Shown in pieces: positions 17,238-25,886 of a stretch of 64,000 bases of DNA. This DNA comes from Aromatoleum tolulyticum (GTDB lineage Bacteria > Pseudomonadota > Gammaproteobacteria > Burkholderiales > Rhodocyclaceae), in the NCBI RefSeq assembly GCF_900156155.1, contig NZ_FTMD01000002.1, positions 309,152 to 373,151 on the forward strand. Direction: 5' to 3'. The position numbers and the translations under genes are program-made. Position 1 is the stretch's first letter. Every line of letters begins with the position of its first letter. The notes beneath the pieces were generated by a model. That model worked only from the letters and a program-made list of their open reading frames with translations. It ran no database searches and was not told where the DNA came from.

Positions 17238-19997
17238 CTAAGTCATTGCGTGGTCCGGGCCGTCGCCGGCCTCGGGCGACAGCGGCAGGACGAAGCTGAA
17301 CGTCGCGCCTTCGCCCGGCTTCGACTGCACCCACAGCCTGCCGCCGAAGTGCTCAACGATCTGCCGGCTGATCGGCAATCCAAGCCCGGTCCCCTGCGGG
17401 CGCGCGCGCTCGTCGCCGCCCTGGCGGAACTTCTCGAAGATCACGCCAAGCTGCTCGGGCGCAATCCCCGGACCGTTGTCGGTGACATCGACGCGAAGCT
17501 GTCCGGCTTCGCACGTCAGGCGGACACGCGCCACTCCCGTGTCGTTCGGCACGAATTTCGCCGCATTCGAGATCAGGTTCAGCAACACTTGCAGCAGGCG
17601 GTCGCGGTCAGCCCGCAGGTGCAGTGCATGGTCGGGAAGGTCGAGCTCGAGCACTGCGCCGCGGTCGCGGAAGATCTGTTCGGTGGTTTCCACCGCATGC
17701 CCCACCAGATCGCGCATGTCGATGTCGGAGTTGTGCCATTCGGCATGGCCCGACTCGATCTTGGCCATGTCCAGCACCTGGTTCACGAGACGCGTGAGGC
17801 GCTCCGTCTCCGAGACGATGATTCCGAGGAAGCGCGTGCGATCCTTGAGGTCGATCTTCGGGTCGTCCAGCAGCATCTCGGAAAACGCGCGGATCGAGGT
17901 CAGCGGCGTGCGCAGTTCGTGCGTCACCGAGGACATGAAATCGTCCTTGAGGCGGTCGAGCTCCTTCAGCCGCTCGTTGGCGGCCCGCAGCTCGCCCGTC
18001 GCCGCCTCCAGCGCCTGCGATTTTTCCTCCAGTTCATGCGAATACGCACGCACCTGCGAGGCCTCGTCGAGGATGTCCATCACCTCGTCCAGCCCGAGCG
18101 GCTCTTCCTGCACCACCGACGACACCATCACGCGCGCCGATGCGCTGCCGATCGCGCCGGCGAGCTGGGTTTCGGCGAACTGCACCAGACCGGCGTCGGG
18201 CTTGAGCTCCGCAATGCTGCGGACTCCGCGCTCGCGTGCATAGGTTTCGAACATCCGCCGTGCGCGTTCGGCGCCCAGAAAGCGTGCCACGAGCGGCTGC
18301 AGATCCTGCACCTGCGCGCTGCCGCGCCAGAAGGTCGCCGGGGCATCCTGGCCGCGGCTGAAGACGTCGACGAAGAGCGTCGCCTGCGTGGCCTCCTGCC
18401 CCGTCGGGACGCGCGCGAGCGACACCAGCACGTAGCACGCGATATTCGCGGTCAGGCTCCAGAACAGCGCATGGCTGATGCTGTCCAGCCCTGCCAGGCC
18501 GAAGAGTTGCTCCGGACGCAGGAACTCTTGGCCGAAGAGCCCTTGATCGAGAAAGGTCCGGTCGAGCCAGCCGGACTTCGCCACGGACGGCAGCATCAGC
18601 GTATAGGCCCATACGACGAAACCCGCCAGCAGGCCCGCAAACGCGCCTTCCCGGGTGCCTCCGCGCCAGTACATGCCGCCCAGCATCGCCGGGGCGAACT
18701 GCGCGACCGCGGCGAAGCTGATCAGCCCGATGCTCACCAGCGCGTAGGCCTCGCCGGCAAGGCGGAAATACAGATAGCCCAGCAGGAGCACGACGACGAT
18801 CGCTCCGCGGCGAATGCCGAGCAGAAGCCCGGTGAGGTCCGGGTGGTCGCTACGCTTGAAGCGCTCGGTGCTCAGCAGCAGCGGCATGACGAGATCGTTG
18901 CACACCATCGTCGACACCGCGATCGTCTCGACGATGACCATCCCCGTCGCTGCGGAAAGGCCGCCGATGAACGCCAGCAGCGCGAGTCCCCGCTCGCCGT
19001 GCGCCAGCGGTAGCGAAAGCACAAAGGTATCCGGGTCGACCGTGCCCCGGCCGAAATACAGCAGCCCCCCGAGCGCGATCGGCAGCACGAAGATGTTGAT
19101 CAGCAGCAGATAGCCCGGGAACAGCCAGGTCGCGCGGCGCAGATGCTGCTCGTTCACGTTTTCGACGACCGTCACCTGGAACTGACGCGGCAGGAAGATG
19201 ACCGACAGCAGCGCGAGCAGCGTCATCGCGAACCAGCCGCCGTAGCCCGCCGTGCTCGCGGTCTTCAGGCTTAGCAGCGCCGCGAGTTCCGGATCCGCGA
19301 AGGCGCGCGCGAAGATGTCATCGAATCCCTCATACACCCCCCAGGTGACGAATCCGCCGATGACCAGGAAAGCCAGCAGCTTGACGACCGATTCGAACGC
19401 GATCGCGGCCACCATGCCTTCGTGGCGCTCGGCCGCGTCGAGGTGGCGCGCCCCGAAGAGCACCGTGAACAGCGCAAGCGTCAGCGCGACGTATAGCGTG
19501 CCGTCGTTGAACCAGCTCGCCGTCGCGAAAGGAAAGACGCCGCTGTCGTCGCTGCCGGTGAGCACCGAATAGCCGCTGGAGATCGCCTTCAGCTGCAGGG
19601 CGATGTAGGGCACCATGCCGACCACCGCGATGATGGTCACCAGGCCGCCCAGCAGGTGGCTCTTGCCGTAGCGGCTGGCAATGAAGTCGGCGATCGATGT
19701 GATCCGGTACGTGCGCGAGATACGGATCATCTTCAGCAGCACCACCCACGACAGACTCATCGCGAGCGTCGGCCCGAGATAGATCGGCAGGAACCACACC
19801 CCGCCGGATGCCGCGCGCCCTACGCTGCCGAAATAGGTCCATGCCGTGCAGTACACCGCGAGCGACATCGCATAGGTCCACGGATTCGCGATGATCGAGC
19901 GCCCCTGCTCCGCCCGTCGGTCGCCGTACCAGGCAACCGCGAACAGCACCAGCAGGTACGCGAACGATGCGGCGACTACGACGGTGCCCGACAGCAT
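17238..19997 (-). CDS. Sodium:solute symporter / histidine kinase fusion (CbrA/CrbS type)
   Basis: A 919-aa hybrid of an SSS transporter (residues about 1-520, ~13 membrane helices) and a cytoplasmic histidine kinase. The kinase has the H box SSVTHELRTPLTSIRAFSE, N box NLISNAAKF, G1 DNGPGI and G2 GTGLGLPISR. CrbS, MxtR and CbrA proteins have this design. CrbS/CrbR controls acetyl-CoA synthetase in Vibrio and Pseudomonas, and here acs lies 2 genes upstream on the same strand, so an acetate-switch role is likely. ATG 19997 (MLSGTVVV) follows GAGGAGGCGGGG and lies 10 bp after the preceding small gene. A longer frame to 20048 is rejected because it overlaps that gene. Confidence 0.9.
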   Translation of the reverse strand: MLSGTVVVAASFAYLLVLFAVAWYGDRRAEQGRSIIANPWTYAMSLAVYCTAWTYFGSVGRAASGGVWFLPIYLGPTLAMSLSWVVLLKMIRISRTYRITSIADFIASRYGKSHLLGGLVTIIAVVGMVPYIALQLKAISSGYSVLTGSDDSGVFPFATASWFNDGTLYVALTLALFTVLFGARHLDAAERHEGMVAAIAFESVVKLLAFLVIGGFVTWGVYEGFDDIFARAFADPELAALLSLKTASTAGYGGWFAMTLLALLSVIFLPRQFQVTVVENVNEQHLRRATWLFPGYLLLINIFVLPIALGGLLYFGRGTVDPDTFVLSLPLAHGERGLALLAFIGGLSAATGMVIVETIAVSTMVCNDLVMPLLLSTERFKRSDHPDLTGLLLGIRRGAIVVVLLLGYLYFRLAGEAYALVSIGLISFAAVAQFAPAMLGGMYWRGGTREGAFAGLLAGFVVWAYTLMLPSVAKSGWLDRTFLDQGLFGQEFLRPEQLFGLAGLDSISHALFWSLTANIACYVLVSLARVPTGQEATQATLFVDVFSRGQDAPATFWRGSAQVQDLQPLVARFLGAERARRMFETYARERGVRSIAELKPDAGLVQFAETQLAGAIGSASARVMVSSVVQEEPLGLDEVMDILDEASQVRAYSHELEEKSQALEAATGELRAANERLKELDRLKDDFMSSVTHELRTPLTSIRAFSEMLLDDPKIDLKDRTRFLGIIVSETERLTRLVNQVLDMAKIESGHAEWHNSDIDMRDLVGHAVETTEQIFRDRGAVLELDLPDHALHLRADRDRLLQVLLNLISNAAKFVPNDTGVARVRLTCEAGQLRVDVTDNGPGIAPEQLGVIFEKFRQGGDERARPQGTGLGLPISRQIVEHFGGRLWVQSKPGEGATFSFVLPLSPEAGDGPDHAMT

Positions 19998-20007
19998 CCC
20001 CGCCTCC

Positions 20008-20208
20008 TCAACGCGCGCCACGTTCGGCGATCCAGGCGACCACCGCAATCAGCAGCGCCCATATGACGAACAGGCACGCCCACAGCATCGGCATGCCGAA
20101 GAAGGGTTCGGAACCGTCGAGCAGGGACAGCACGGGATAATTGAACAGCAACGCCCCTCCCAGGAACGTCGCAACGAGCCTCTGACCAGCCAGACCTCTG
20201 CGCATCAT
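20008..20208 (-). CDS. Small two-helix membrane protein linked to the symporter-kinase
   Basis: A 66-aa product with two hydrophobic segments (LVATFLGGALLFNYPVLSLL and MLWACLFVIWALLIAVVAWI) and a basic N-terminus (MMRRG). Its stop is 10 bp before the symporter-kinase start, so they are co-transcribed. Small membrane proteins with this FNYP-containing pattern commonly precede CbrA/CrbS-type kinases. A role as an accessory subunit of the symporter is inferred only from position. Confidence 0.8.
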   Translation of the reverse strand: MMRRGLAGQRLVATFLGGALLFNYPVLSLLDGSEPFFGMPMLWACLFVIWALLIAVVAWIAERGAR

Positions 20209-20286
20209 GTCTCCCTCATGATGACGACGGCTACCCGAAGTATACCGGTGCCTGGCGGGGGTCTCCGGAACGAGTCCCCCGCCGGG

Positions 20287-20314
20287 AAAAAAAAGGCGCG
20301 CTTGCGCGCGCCTT
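20287..20314 (-). terminator. Intrinsic terminator of acs
   Basis: On the minus strand, AAGGCGCGC-loop-GCGCGCCTT (20293-20301 with 20306-20314) is followed by eight T. It stands about 90 bp after the acs stop, separating acs from the 66-aa gene and the kinase operon. Confidence 0.88.
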
Positions 20315-20405
20315 CTCCTCCTCCCACTGCCGGCTCGCGCCGGCTTGCCTCAATTATTCTTATGCGGGGCCGGCCTCTTGCGGACCGGTCTCCCTTCATG
20401 CCGGG

Positions 20406-22379
20406 TCAGCCCGCGGATTGCTTGAGCTGGTCCAGGATCGCCGGATTCTCGAGGGTCGACGTATCCTGGGTGATCTCCTCCCCCTTCGCCAGCTGACGCA
20501 GCAGCCGGCGCATGATCTTGCCCGAACGGGTCTTCGGCAGGTTCTCGCCGAAGCGGATGTCCTTGGGCTTGGCGATGGGCCCGATCTCGTGACCGACCCA
20601 GTTCTGCAGGTCCTTGATCATCGCCTTGGCCTCTTCGCCGGTCGGACGCGCGCCCTTGAGCACCACGAAGGCGACGATGGCCTCGCCGGTCAGGTCGTCC
20701 GGACGGCCCACGACCGCGGCCTCGGCGACCTTCTCGTGCGCCACCAGCGCCGATTCGATTTCCATCGTGCCCATGCGGTGGCCCGAGACGTTCAGCACGT
20801 CGTCGATACGACCGGTGATGGTGAAGTAGCCGGTGTCCTTGTCGCGGATCGCGCCGTCGCCGGCGAGATACAGCTTGCCCTTGAAGTCGTCCGGGTAGTA
20901 GGACTTCTTGAAGCGCTCCGGGTCGCCCCAGATCGTGCGGATCATCGCCGGCCACGGACGCTTGACGACGAGGATGCCGCCCTGGCCGTTCGGCACTTCG
21001 GTACCGGTCTCATCGACCACGGCCGCAATGATGCCGGGGAAGGGCAGCGTGCACGAGCCCGGAACCAGCGGCGTCGCGCCCGGCAGCGGGGTGATCATGT
21101 GGCCACCGGTCTCGGTCTGCCAGAAGGTGTCGACGATCGGGCAGCGGCTGCCACCGACGTTCTCGTAGTACCACTCCCACGCGGCCGGGTTGATCGGCTC
21201 GCCGACCGAGCCGAGGATGCGCAGGCTCGACAGGTTGTAATTCTTCGGATGAACGGTCGGGGTGTTATCTGCGGCCTTGATCAGCGAACGGATCGCGGTC
21301 GGCGCGGTGTAGAAGATGTTGACCTTGTGGTCCTGGATCATCTTCCAGAAGCGGCCGGCGTCCGGGTAGGTCGGCACGCCCTCGAACACGATCTCGGTCG
21401 CGCCGCAGGCGAGCGGGCCATAGGTGATGTAGGTGTGGCCGGTGACCCAGCCGATGTCCGCCGTGCACCAGAAGACATCGTTCGGCTTGATGTCGAACGT
21501 CCACTTCATGGTCAGGATCGCATGCAGCAGGTAGCCGCCGGTCGAATGCTGGACGCCCTTCGGCTTGCCCGTCGAACCCGACGTGTAGAGCAGGAACAGC
21601 GGGTGCTCGGCGTCGACCCATTCCGGTTCGCAGGTATCGGCCTGGCTGGCGCAGACGTCGTGGAACCACTTGTCGCGGCCCTCGACCATCGTGCAGGCAC
21701 CGCCGGTGCGCTGGACGACGATGACGTTCTTGATGCTTTCGCAGCCGCCCATTCCGAGGGCTTCGTCGGCGATCGGCTTCAGCGGGAGCGCCTTGCCGCC
21801 GCGGAACTGGCCGTCGGACGTGATCAGTGCAACAGCGCCGGCATCGTTGATGCGGTCGCGCAGCGCCTGCGCCGAGAAGCCACCGAAGACGATGGAGTGG
21901 GTCGCGCCGATACGGGCGCAGGCCTGCATCGCGACGACGCCTTCGATCGACATCGGCAGGTAGATGACGACGCGATCGCCCTTCTTGACGCCCATGTCGC
22001 GCAGCGCGTTGGCGAACTTGCACACGCGCGCCAGCAGATCCTTATAGGTGACGCGGGTCACATCGCCGCCATCGGCTTCGAAGATCAGCGCGACCTTTTC
22101 GCCCAGGCCGTTATTGACGTTGCGATCGAGGCAGTTGTAGGAAACGTTCAGCTGACCGTCGGCAAACCATTTGAAGAAGGGGGCGTTGCTCTCGTCCAGG
22201 ACCTGGGTGAAAGGCTTCTTCCACTCGACCAGTTCGCGGGCCTGACGCGCCCAGTAGCCCTCGTAGTCGTCCTCGGCTTCCTTGCACAGTGCGCGGTAGG
22301 CATCCATACCCGAGACCGCGGCATTCTTGACCATCTCTTCCGACGGGTAATACAGACGGGGCTGCTGTTCGTTCGACAT
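20406..22379 (-). CDS. acsA: Acetyl-CoA synthetase (AMP-forming)
   Basis: Activates acetate to acetyl-CoA through an acetyl-adenylate. The 657-aa product is of standard length. The AMP-binding signature [20 protein letters not shown] is intact, as are [23 protein letters not shown] and YLAGDGA. The C-terminal domain ends in [11 protein letters not shown], holding the lysine that is reversibly acetylated in this family. It is expressed leftward from a 250-bp divergent region shared with fumarase and has its own terminator. Together with the symporter, the symporter-kinase and the receiver downstream it forms an acetate-scavenging block. Confidence 0.96.
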   Translation of the reverse strand: MSNEQQPRLYYPSEEMVKNAAVSGMDAYRALCKEAEDDYEGYWARQARELVEWKKPFTQVLDESNAPFFKWFADGQLNVSYNCLDRNVNNGLGEKVALIFEADGGDVTRVTYKDLLARVCKFANALRDMGVKKGDRVVIYLPMSIEGVVAMQACARIGATHSIVFGGFSAQALRDRINDAGAVALITSDGQFRGGKALPLKPIADEALGMGGCESIKNVIVVQRTGGACTMVEGRDKWFHDVCASQADTCEPEWVDAEHPLFLLYTSGSTGKPKGVQHSTGGYLLHAILTMKWTFDIKPNDVFWCTADIGWVTGHTYITYGPLACGATEIVFEGVPTYPDAGRFWKMIQDHKVNIFYTAPTAIRSLIKAADNTPTVHPKNYNLSSLRILGSVGEPINPAAWEWYYENVGGSRCPIVDTFWQTETGGHMITPLPGATPLVPGSCTLPFPGIIAAVVDETGTEVPNGQGGILVVKRPWPAMIRTIWGDPERFKKSYYPDDFKGKLYLAGDGAIRDKDTGYFTITGRIDDVLNVSGHRMGTMEIESALVAHEKVAEAAVVGRPDDLTGEAIVAFVVLKGARPTGEEAKAMIKDLQNWVGHEIGPIAKPKDIRFGENLPKTRSGKIMRRLLRQLAKGEEITQDTSTLENPAILDQLKQSAG

Positions 22380-22499
22380 ACTGACCTCTCCTCAACTATT
22401 CAAAGTCATTGAAGCGCCCTGCAGGGCCGACCGGTTGATCCGGTCTTATGTGTCGTTCGCTGAAGATGCTGCCTTCGCGATCTGGTCGGCATTTAAGGC

Positions 22500-22514
22500 T
22501 GTGTATCTTACACA
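22500..22514. promoter_or_regulatory. Perfect dyad TGTGTATCTTACACA between acs and fumarase
   Basis: Six-bp arms TGTGTA/TACACA around TCT lie 120 bp upstream of the acs ATG and 115 bp upstream of the fumarase ATG. It could be the operator of a regulator shared by both genes, for example a LuxR-type CrbR/ErdR partner of the symporter-kinase. That link is inference. Confidence 0.4.
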
Positions 22515-22629
22515 GGACTTACACCCCCATGCCGTGGAACATTGCCCATTCCGGTGGGACGTCGCCGGCCGCGGACTGCTAGAATTGCGCCCCTACCAAG
22601 TGACCCGGCCTTACGTTAGGAGATGCGCC

Positions 22630-24162
22630 ATGACCGTGATTCGCGAAGAAGACCTGATCCAGTCCGTCGCGGATGCCTTCCAGTACATCAGCTACTACCA
22701 CCCGCTCGACTACATCAAGGCCCTCGGCGAGGCCTGGAAGCGTGAGGAGAGCCCCGCCGCAAAGGACGCGATCGCGCAGATCCTGACCAATTCGCGCATG
22801 TGCGCCGAAGGCCATCGCCCGATCTGCCAGGATACCGGCATTGCCGTGGTCTTCCTCAAGGTGGGCATGAACGTGAAGTGGGACGCGAAGATGAGCGTCC
22901 AGGAAATGGTCAACGAGGGTGTGCGCCGCGCCTACACCAACGTCGACAACAAGCTGCGCGCCTCGGTGCTGCTCGATCCGGCCGGCAAGCGCCAGAACAG
23001 CAAGGACAACACCCCCGCGGTGGTGCATTACGAGATCGTCCCGGGCGATCACGTCGAGGTGATCTGTGCGGCCAAGGGCGGCGGCTCGGAGAACAAGACC
23101 AAGTTCTATGCGCTGAACCCGTCCGATTCGATCGTCGACTGGGTGCTGAAGACCGTCCCGACGATGGGCGCCGGCTGGTGTCCGCCGGGCATCCTCGGCA
23201 TCGGCATCGGCGGCACGCCGGAAAAGGCGATGCTGCTGGCGAAGGAATCGCTGATGGCGCCGGTCGACATCCATGAACTGAAGGACAAGGCCGCTTCCGG
23301 CGCGACGCTGACGCGCGCCGAGGAACTGCGCCTCGAGCTGTTCGAAAAGGTCAACGCGCTGGGCATCGGCGCGCAGGGCCTGGGCGGCCTGACGACCGTG
23401 CTGGACGTCAAGATCCTCGACTACCCGACGCACGCGGCGAGCCTGCCGGTGGCGATGATCCCGAACTGTGCGGCGACCCGCCACGTGCACTTCGAACTGG
23501 ACGGCTCCGGCCCGGCGAAGCTCGAAGCGCCGAAGCTCGAAGACTGGCCGGACGTGACCTGGCAGGCCGACACCAAGGTCGCCACACGCGTGAACCTCGA
23601 TACGCTGACGAAGGAAGAAGTCGCGTCGTGGAAGCCGGGCCAGGTGCTGCTGCTCAACGGCAAGATGCTGACGGGCCGCGACGCCGCGCACAAGCGCATC
23701 CAGGACATGCTCGCGAAGGGCGAGAAGCTGCCGGTCGACTTCACCAACCGCGTGATCTACTACGTCGGCCCGGTCGATCCGGTGCGCGATGAAGTCGTCG
23801 GCCCCGCCGGCCCGACCACTGCGACGCGGATGGACAAGTTCACGCGCATGATGCTCGAGCAGACCGGGCTGATCTCCATGGTCGGCAAGGCCGAGCGCGG
23901 CCCCACGGCGATCGACGCGATCCGCGACAACAAGTCGGCCTACCTGATGGCAGTCGGCGGCGCCGCTTACCTCGTCGCCAAGGCGATCAAGAGCGCGAAG
24001 GTGGTCGGTTTTGCCGACCTGGGCATGGAAGCGATCTACGAGTTCGACGTGCAGGACATGCCGGTGACGGTCGCGGTCGATTCGAACGGCACCAGCGTGC
24101 ACAACACCGGCCCGAAGGAGTGGCAGGTGAAGATCGGCAAGATTCCGCTCGCGACCGCCTGA
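22630..24162 (+). CDS. Fumarate hydratase, class I (4Fe-4S)
   Basis: Reversible hydration of fumarate to malate in the TCA cycle by an oxygen-sensitive 4Fe-4S enzyme. The 510-aa single-chain product joins the alpha part (CQDTGIAVVFLKVG, KGGGSENKTKF, GWCPPGILGIGIGGTPEKA) and the beta part (LTGRDAAHKRI, VGPVDPVRDEVVGPAGPTTATRMD shown in part). Cluster cysteines are in RPICQDTG, MIPNCAATRH and GAGWCPPG. ATG 22630 is preceded by TAGGAGATGCGCC. An open frame upstream to 22435 has no similarity and runs over the promoter region. A strong terminator follows. Confidence 0.94.
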   Translation: MTVIREEDLIQSVADAFQYISYYHPLDYIKALGEAWKREESPAAKDAIAQILTNSRMCAEGHRPICQDTGIAVVFLKVGMNVKWDAKMSVQEMVNEGVRRAYTNVDNKLRASVLLDPAGKRQNSKDNTPAVVHYEIVPGDHVEVICAAKGGGSENKTKFYALNPSDSIVDWVLKTVPTMGAGWCPPGILGIGIGGTPEKAMLLAKESLMAPVDIHELKDKAASGATLTRAEELRLELFEKVNALGIGAQGLGGLTTVLDVKILDYPTHAASLPVAMIPNCAATRHVHFELDGSGPAKLEAPKLEDWPDVTWQADTKVATRVNLDTLTKEEVASWKPGQVLLLNGKMLTGRDAAHKRIQDMLAKGEKLPVDFTNRVIYYVGPVDPVRDEVVGPAGPTTATRMDKFTRMMLEQTGLISMVGKAERGPTAIDAIRDNKSAYLMAVGGAAYLVAKAIKSAKVVGFADLGMEAIYEFDVQDMPVTVAVDSNGTSVHNTGPKEWQVKIGKIPLATA

Positions 24163-24187
24163 TCCGCGCGCAGACAGAGGCATCGCA

Positions 24188-24219
24188 AGCCCGGCCGCTT
24201 ACCCGGCCGGGCTTTTTTT
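24188..24219 (+). terminator. Intrinsic terminator of fumarase
   Basis: AGCCCGGCCG pairs with CGGCCGGGCT across a 6-nt loop, followed by TTTTTTT on the plus strand, 25 bp after the stop. Confidence 0.92.
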
Positions 24220-24312
24220 CGCCCTCCGGATCCGTGCGACACACATCCCGAAACATCTGCACGCCCTCACGCGCTTGACCTTCAAGCGTGCCGACGCCTA
24301 AAGTCGGCCTAT

Positions 24313-24329
24313 GTGGGATTTTTTCCCAC
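24313..24329. promoter_or_regulatory. Palindromic motif GTGGGA-N5-TCCCAC upstream of the first cluster gene
   Basis: The dyad GTGGGATTTTTTCCCAC ends 23 bp before the ATG at 24353. A copy with 15 of 17 matching bases stands upstream of the DUF6502-type gene (24966-24982). Shared position and sequence suggest a common operator. Confidence 0.5.
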
Positions 24330-24352
24330 TCGCAATACTTGAGGAGAATCAG

Positions 24353-24946
24353 ATGAAACTTCACCCCGGGATTTCCGTTTCGTTTTATGCCGCGGCCGCC
24401 CTCGCCTTCGGACTGCATTCGAGTCTGGCACCTGCTCAGGAGGCAACGACCACCGCAACGACCGCAGCCGAACCCGCTCCCTCCGACGCGACCGTGACGA
24501 CGGACGGTACCGCTGCCGCCGGCGTTTCGCGCTCGCAGGGCGCCATGCCGGTGCAGAGCGTGGAGACCGTCATCAACGCGGATGGCACGACGACGGTGAC
24601 CCGCACGCGTACCCTGAGCGCCACCGGCGCCGCGCCTGCACGCGTCCGCACCAAGGAAATGACCTTCAACGCCGAGGGCGGGCTGGCCAGCCAGACGACG
24701 ACCGAGGTTCGCACGGCAACCGACGGCACGGTGCTGAGCGAGCGCAGTTCGACCCGTACCACTGCCGGCGGCGAACTCGCGCGCAGCGACTCGCGTCGGG
24801 CCGCGGTCGAACGGCCCGACAACGCCGAGCGCGTCGCCCGCGCCGAGCGTCCCGAGAAGCTCGAGCGGATGGAGCGGCTCGAACGCGTGGATCGCCCCGA
24901 GAAACCCGAACGGGTGGAGCGGGTCGAACGTCGCGAGCGCGACTGA
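24353..24946 (+). CDS. Secreted protein with Glu/Arg-repeat tail, unknown function
   Basis: A 197-aa product. Residues 1-28 form a signal peptide ending near APAQE. A Thr/Ala-rich region is followed by a segment of imperfect repeats of the type VETVINADGTTTVTRTRTL and TEVRTATDGTVLSERSSTR, which could form beta strands. The last ~45 residues are a tail of ER/PE repeats (RPEKLERMERLERVDRPEK is part of it). A near-identical tail ends the DUF5666-type protein at 25883-27409. ATG 24353 follows GAGGAGAATCAG. An upstream in-frame ATG at 24311 lies inside the shared palindrome and is rejected. No family recognised. Confidence 0.75.
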   Translation: MKLHPGISVSFYAAAALAFGLHSSLAPAQEATTTATTAAEPAPSDATVTTDGTAAAGVSRSQGAMPVQSVETVINADGTTTVTRTRTLSATGAAPARVRTKEMTFNAEGGLASQTTTEVRTATDGTVLSERSSTRTTAGGELARSDSRRAAVERPDNAERVARAERPEKLERMERLERVDRPEKPERVERVERRERD

Positions 24947-24965
24947 GGAGGCCCCGGCGGATTGC

Positions 24966-24982
24966 ATGGAATTTTTTCCCAC
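24966..24982. promoter_or_regulatory. Second copy of the GTGGGA-N5-TCCCAC motif (15/17)
   Basis: ATGGAATTTTTTCCCAC keeps the right half and the T-tract exactly and differs at positions 1 and 5 of the left half. It ends 43 bp upstream of the DUF6502-type start codon. Confidence 0.45.
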
Positions 24983-25025
24983 GCACAGTTAAGATGTGAG
25001 CAACTGACCCCGGAAGAAGCACCCC

Positions 25026-25886
25026 ATGCATTCCCCCACTCCGCCGACTTCGCTGCTGCGCGCGCTCCGGCGCGTCATGCGGCCGCTCGTGCGGCTGATG
25101 CTGCGCAAGGGGGTGACCTATACTTATGTCTCGGACATGCTCAAGGGCGTCTTCGTGGAGGTCGCGGAGCAGGAGTTCCGCCTCGACGCCAATGCGCCGA
25201 CCGACAGCAGGATCAGCCTCCTGACCGGCGTGCATCGCAAGGACGTCAAACGTCTGCGCAACCAGCCGCCGGATGTGGCGGATGATCTGCCCGCAGCCAT
25301 ATCCCTGGGAGCCCACCTCGTGAGCACCTGGCAGACCACCGCGCCGTTCTGCACGCACCCGGGCGAGCCCACGCCCTTGGCACGGCTCGCCAGCACGGGC
25401 GGAGAACGCTCCTTCGATGCACTGGTCGCCCGCGTCAGCAAGGACATCCGGGCGCGCGTAGTGCTCGACGAATGGCTGCGGCTCGGGATCGCGCGCGTGG
25501 ATGAACACGACCGCGTGCATCTGGAGACTGCGGCCTTCATTCCACAGAAAGGCTTCGACGAGAAGGCGGCCTATTTCGGCCACAACGTGCATGACCATGC
25601 CTGCGCGGCGGTGCACAACCTGACGACCGAAGGGCCACCGTATTTCGAGCGCAGCGTGCATTACGACGCCTTGTCGCCGGCCAGCATCGCGCGCCTGCGC
25701 GACGCCGTCGCAAACGAAGGCATGCAGGCGCTGATCGCCTTCAACACGCTGGCCTCGGATCTCGAAGCGCAGGACGCTCAAGCCCCCGATGCGCGACAGC
25801 GCGTCACGATCGGCCTCTACTTCTACAGCGAGTCGACTTCGGGCACGAGCGCGTCCGGCGACGCCTCGCCGAAATCCCCGTCATGA
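25026..25886 (+). CDS. DUF6502-type protein
   Basis: A 286-aa soluble protein. It starts with the family pattern LLRALRRVMRPLVRLMLRKGVTYTYVSDMLKGVFVEVAEQEF (helical, HTH-like; cited in parts) and RISLLTGVHRKDVKRLR, which together resemble a DNA-binding or adaptor head. The middle and C-terminal part (FDALVARVSKDIRARVVLDEW, AAYFGHNVHDHACAAVHNL) is conserved but unassigned. The stop overlaps the next start as ATGA (25883-25886), so it is coupled to the secreted DUF5666-type protein. Pairing of these two families is known from betaproteobacterial genomes. A regulatory role for the cluster is inference. Family call by memory of the N-terminal motif. Confidence 0.75.
   Translation: MHSPTPPTSLLRALRRVMRPLVRLMLRKGVTYTYVSDMLKGVFVEVAEQEFRLDANAPTDSRISLLTGVHRKDVKRLRNQPPDVADDLPAAISLGAHLVSTWQTTAPFCTHPGEPTPLARLASTGGERSFDALVARVSKDIRARVVLDEWLRLGIARVDEHDRVHLETAAFIPQKGFDEKAAYFGHNVHDHACAAVHNLTTEGPPYFERSVHYDALSPASIARLRDAVANEGMQALIAFNTLASDLEAQDAQAPDARQRVTIGLYFYSESTSGTSASGDASPKSPS

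Noticed and set aside
14603-17299. Nearly 900-codon plus-strand open frame opposite the exonuclease-sensor and receiver genes
   Set aside because: Antisense to two well-supported genes; composition (Arg, His, Gln, Leu rich) is that of a shadow frame, with no recognisable domain.
22435-22629. N-terminal extension of fumarase
   Set aside because: The 65 upstream codons cross the regulatory dyad and carry no family similarity; ATG 22630 has a good ribosome site.
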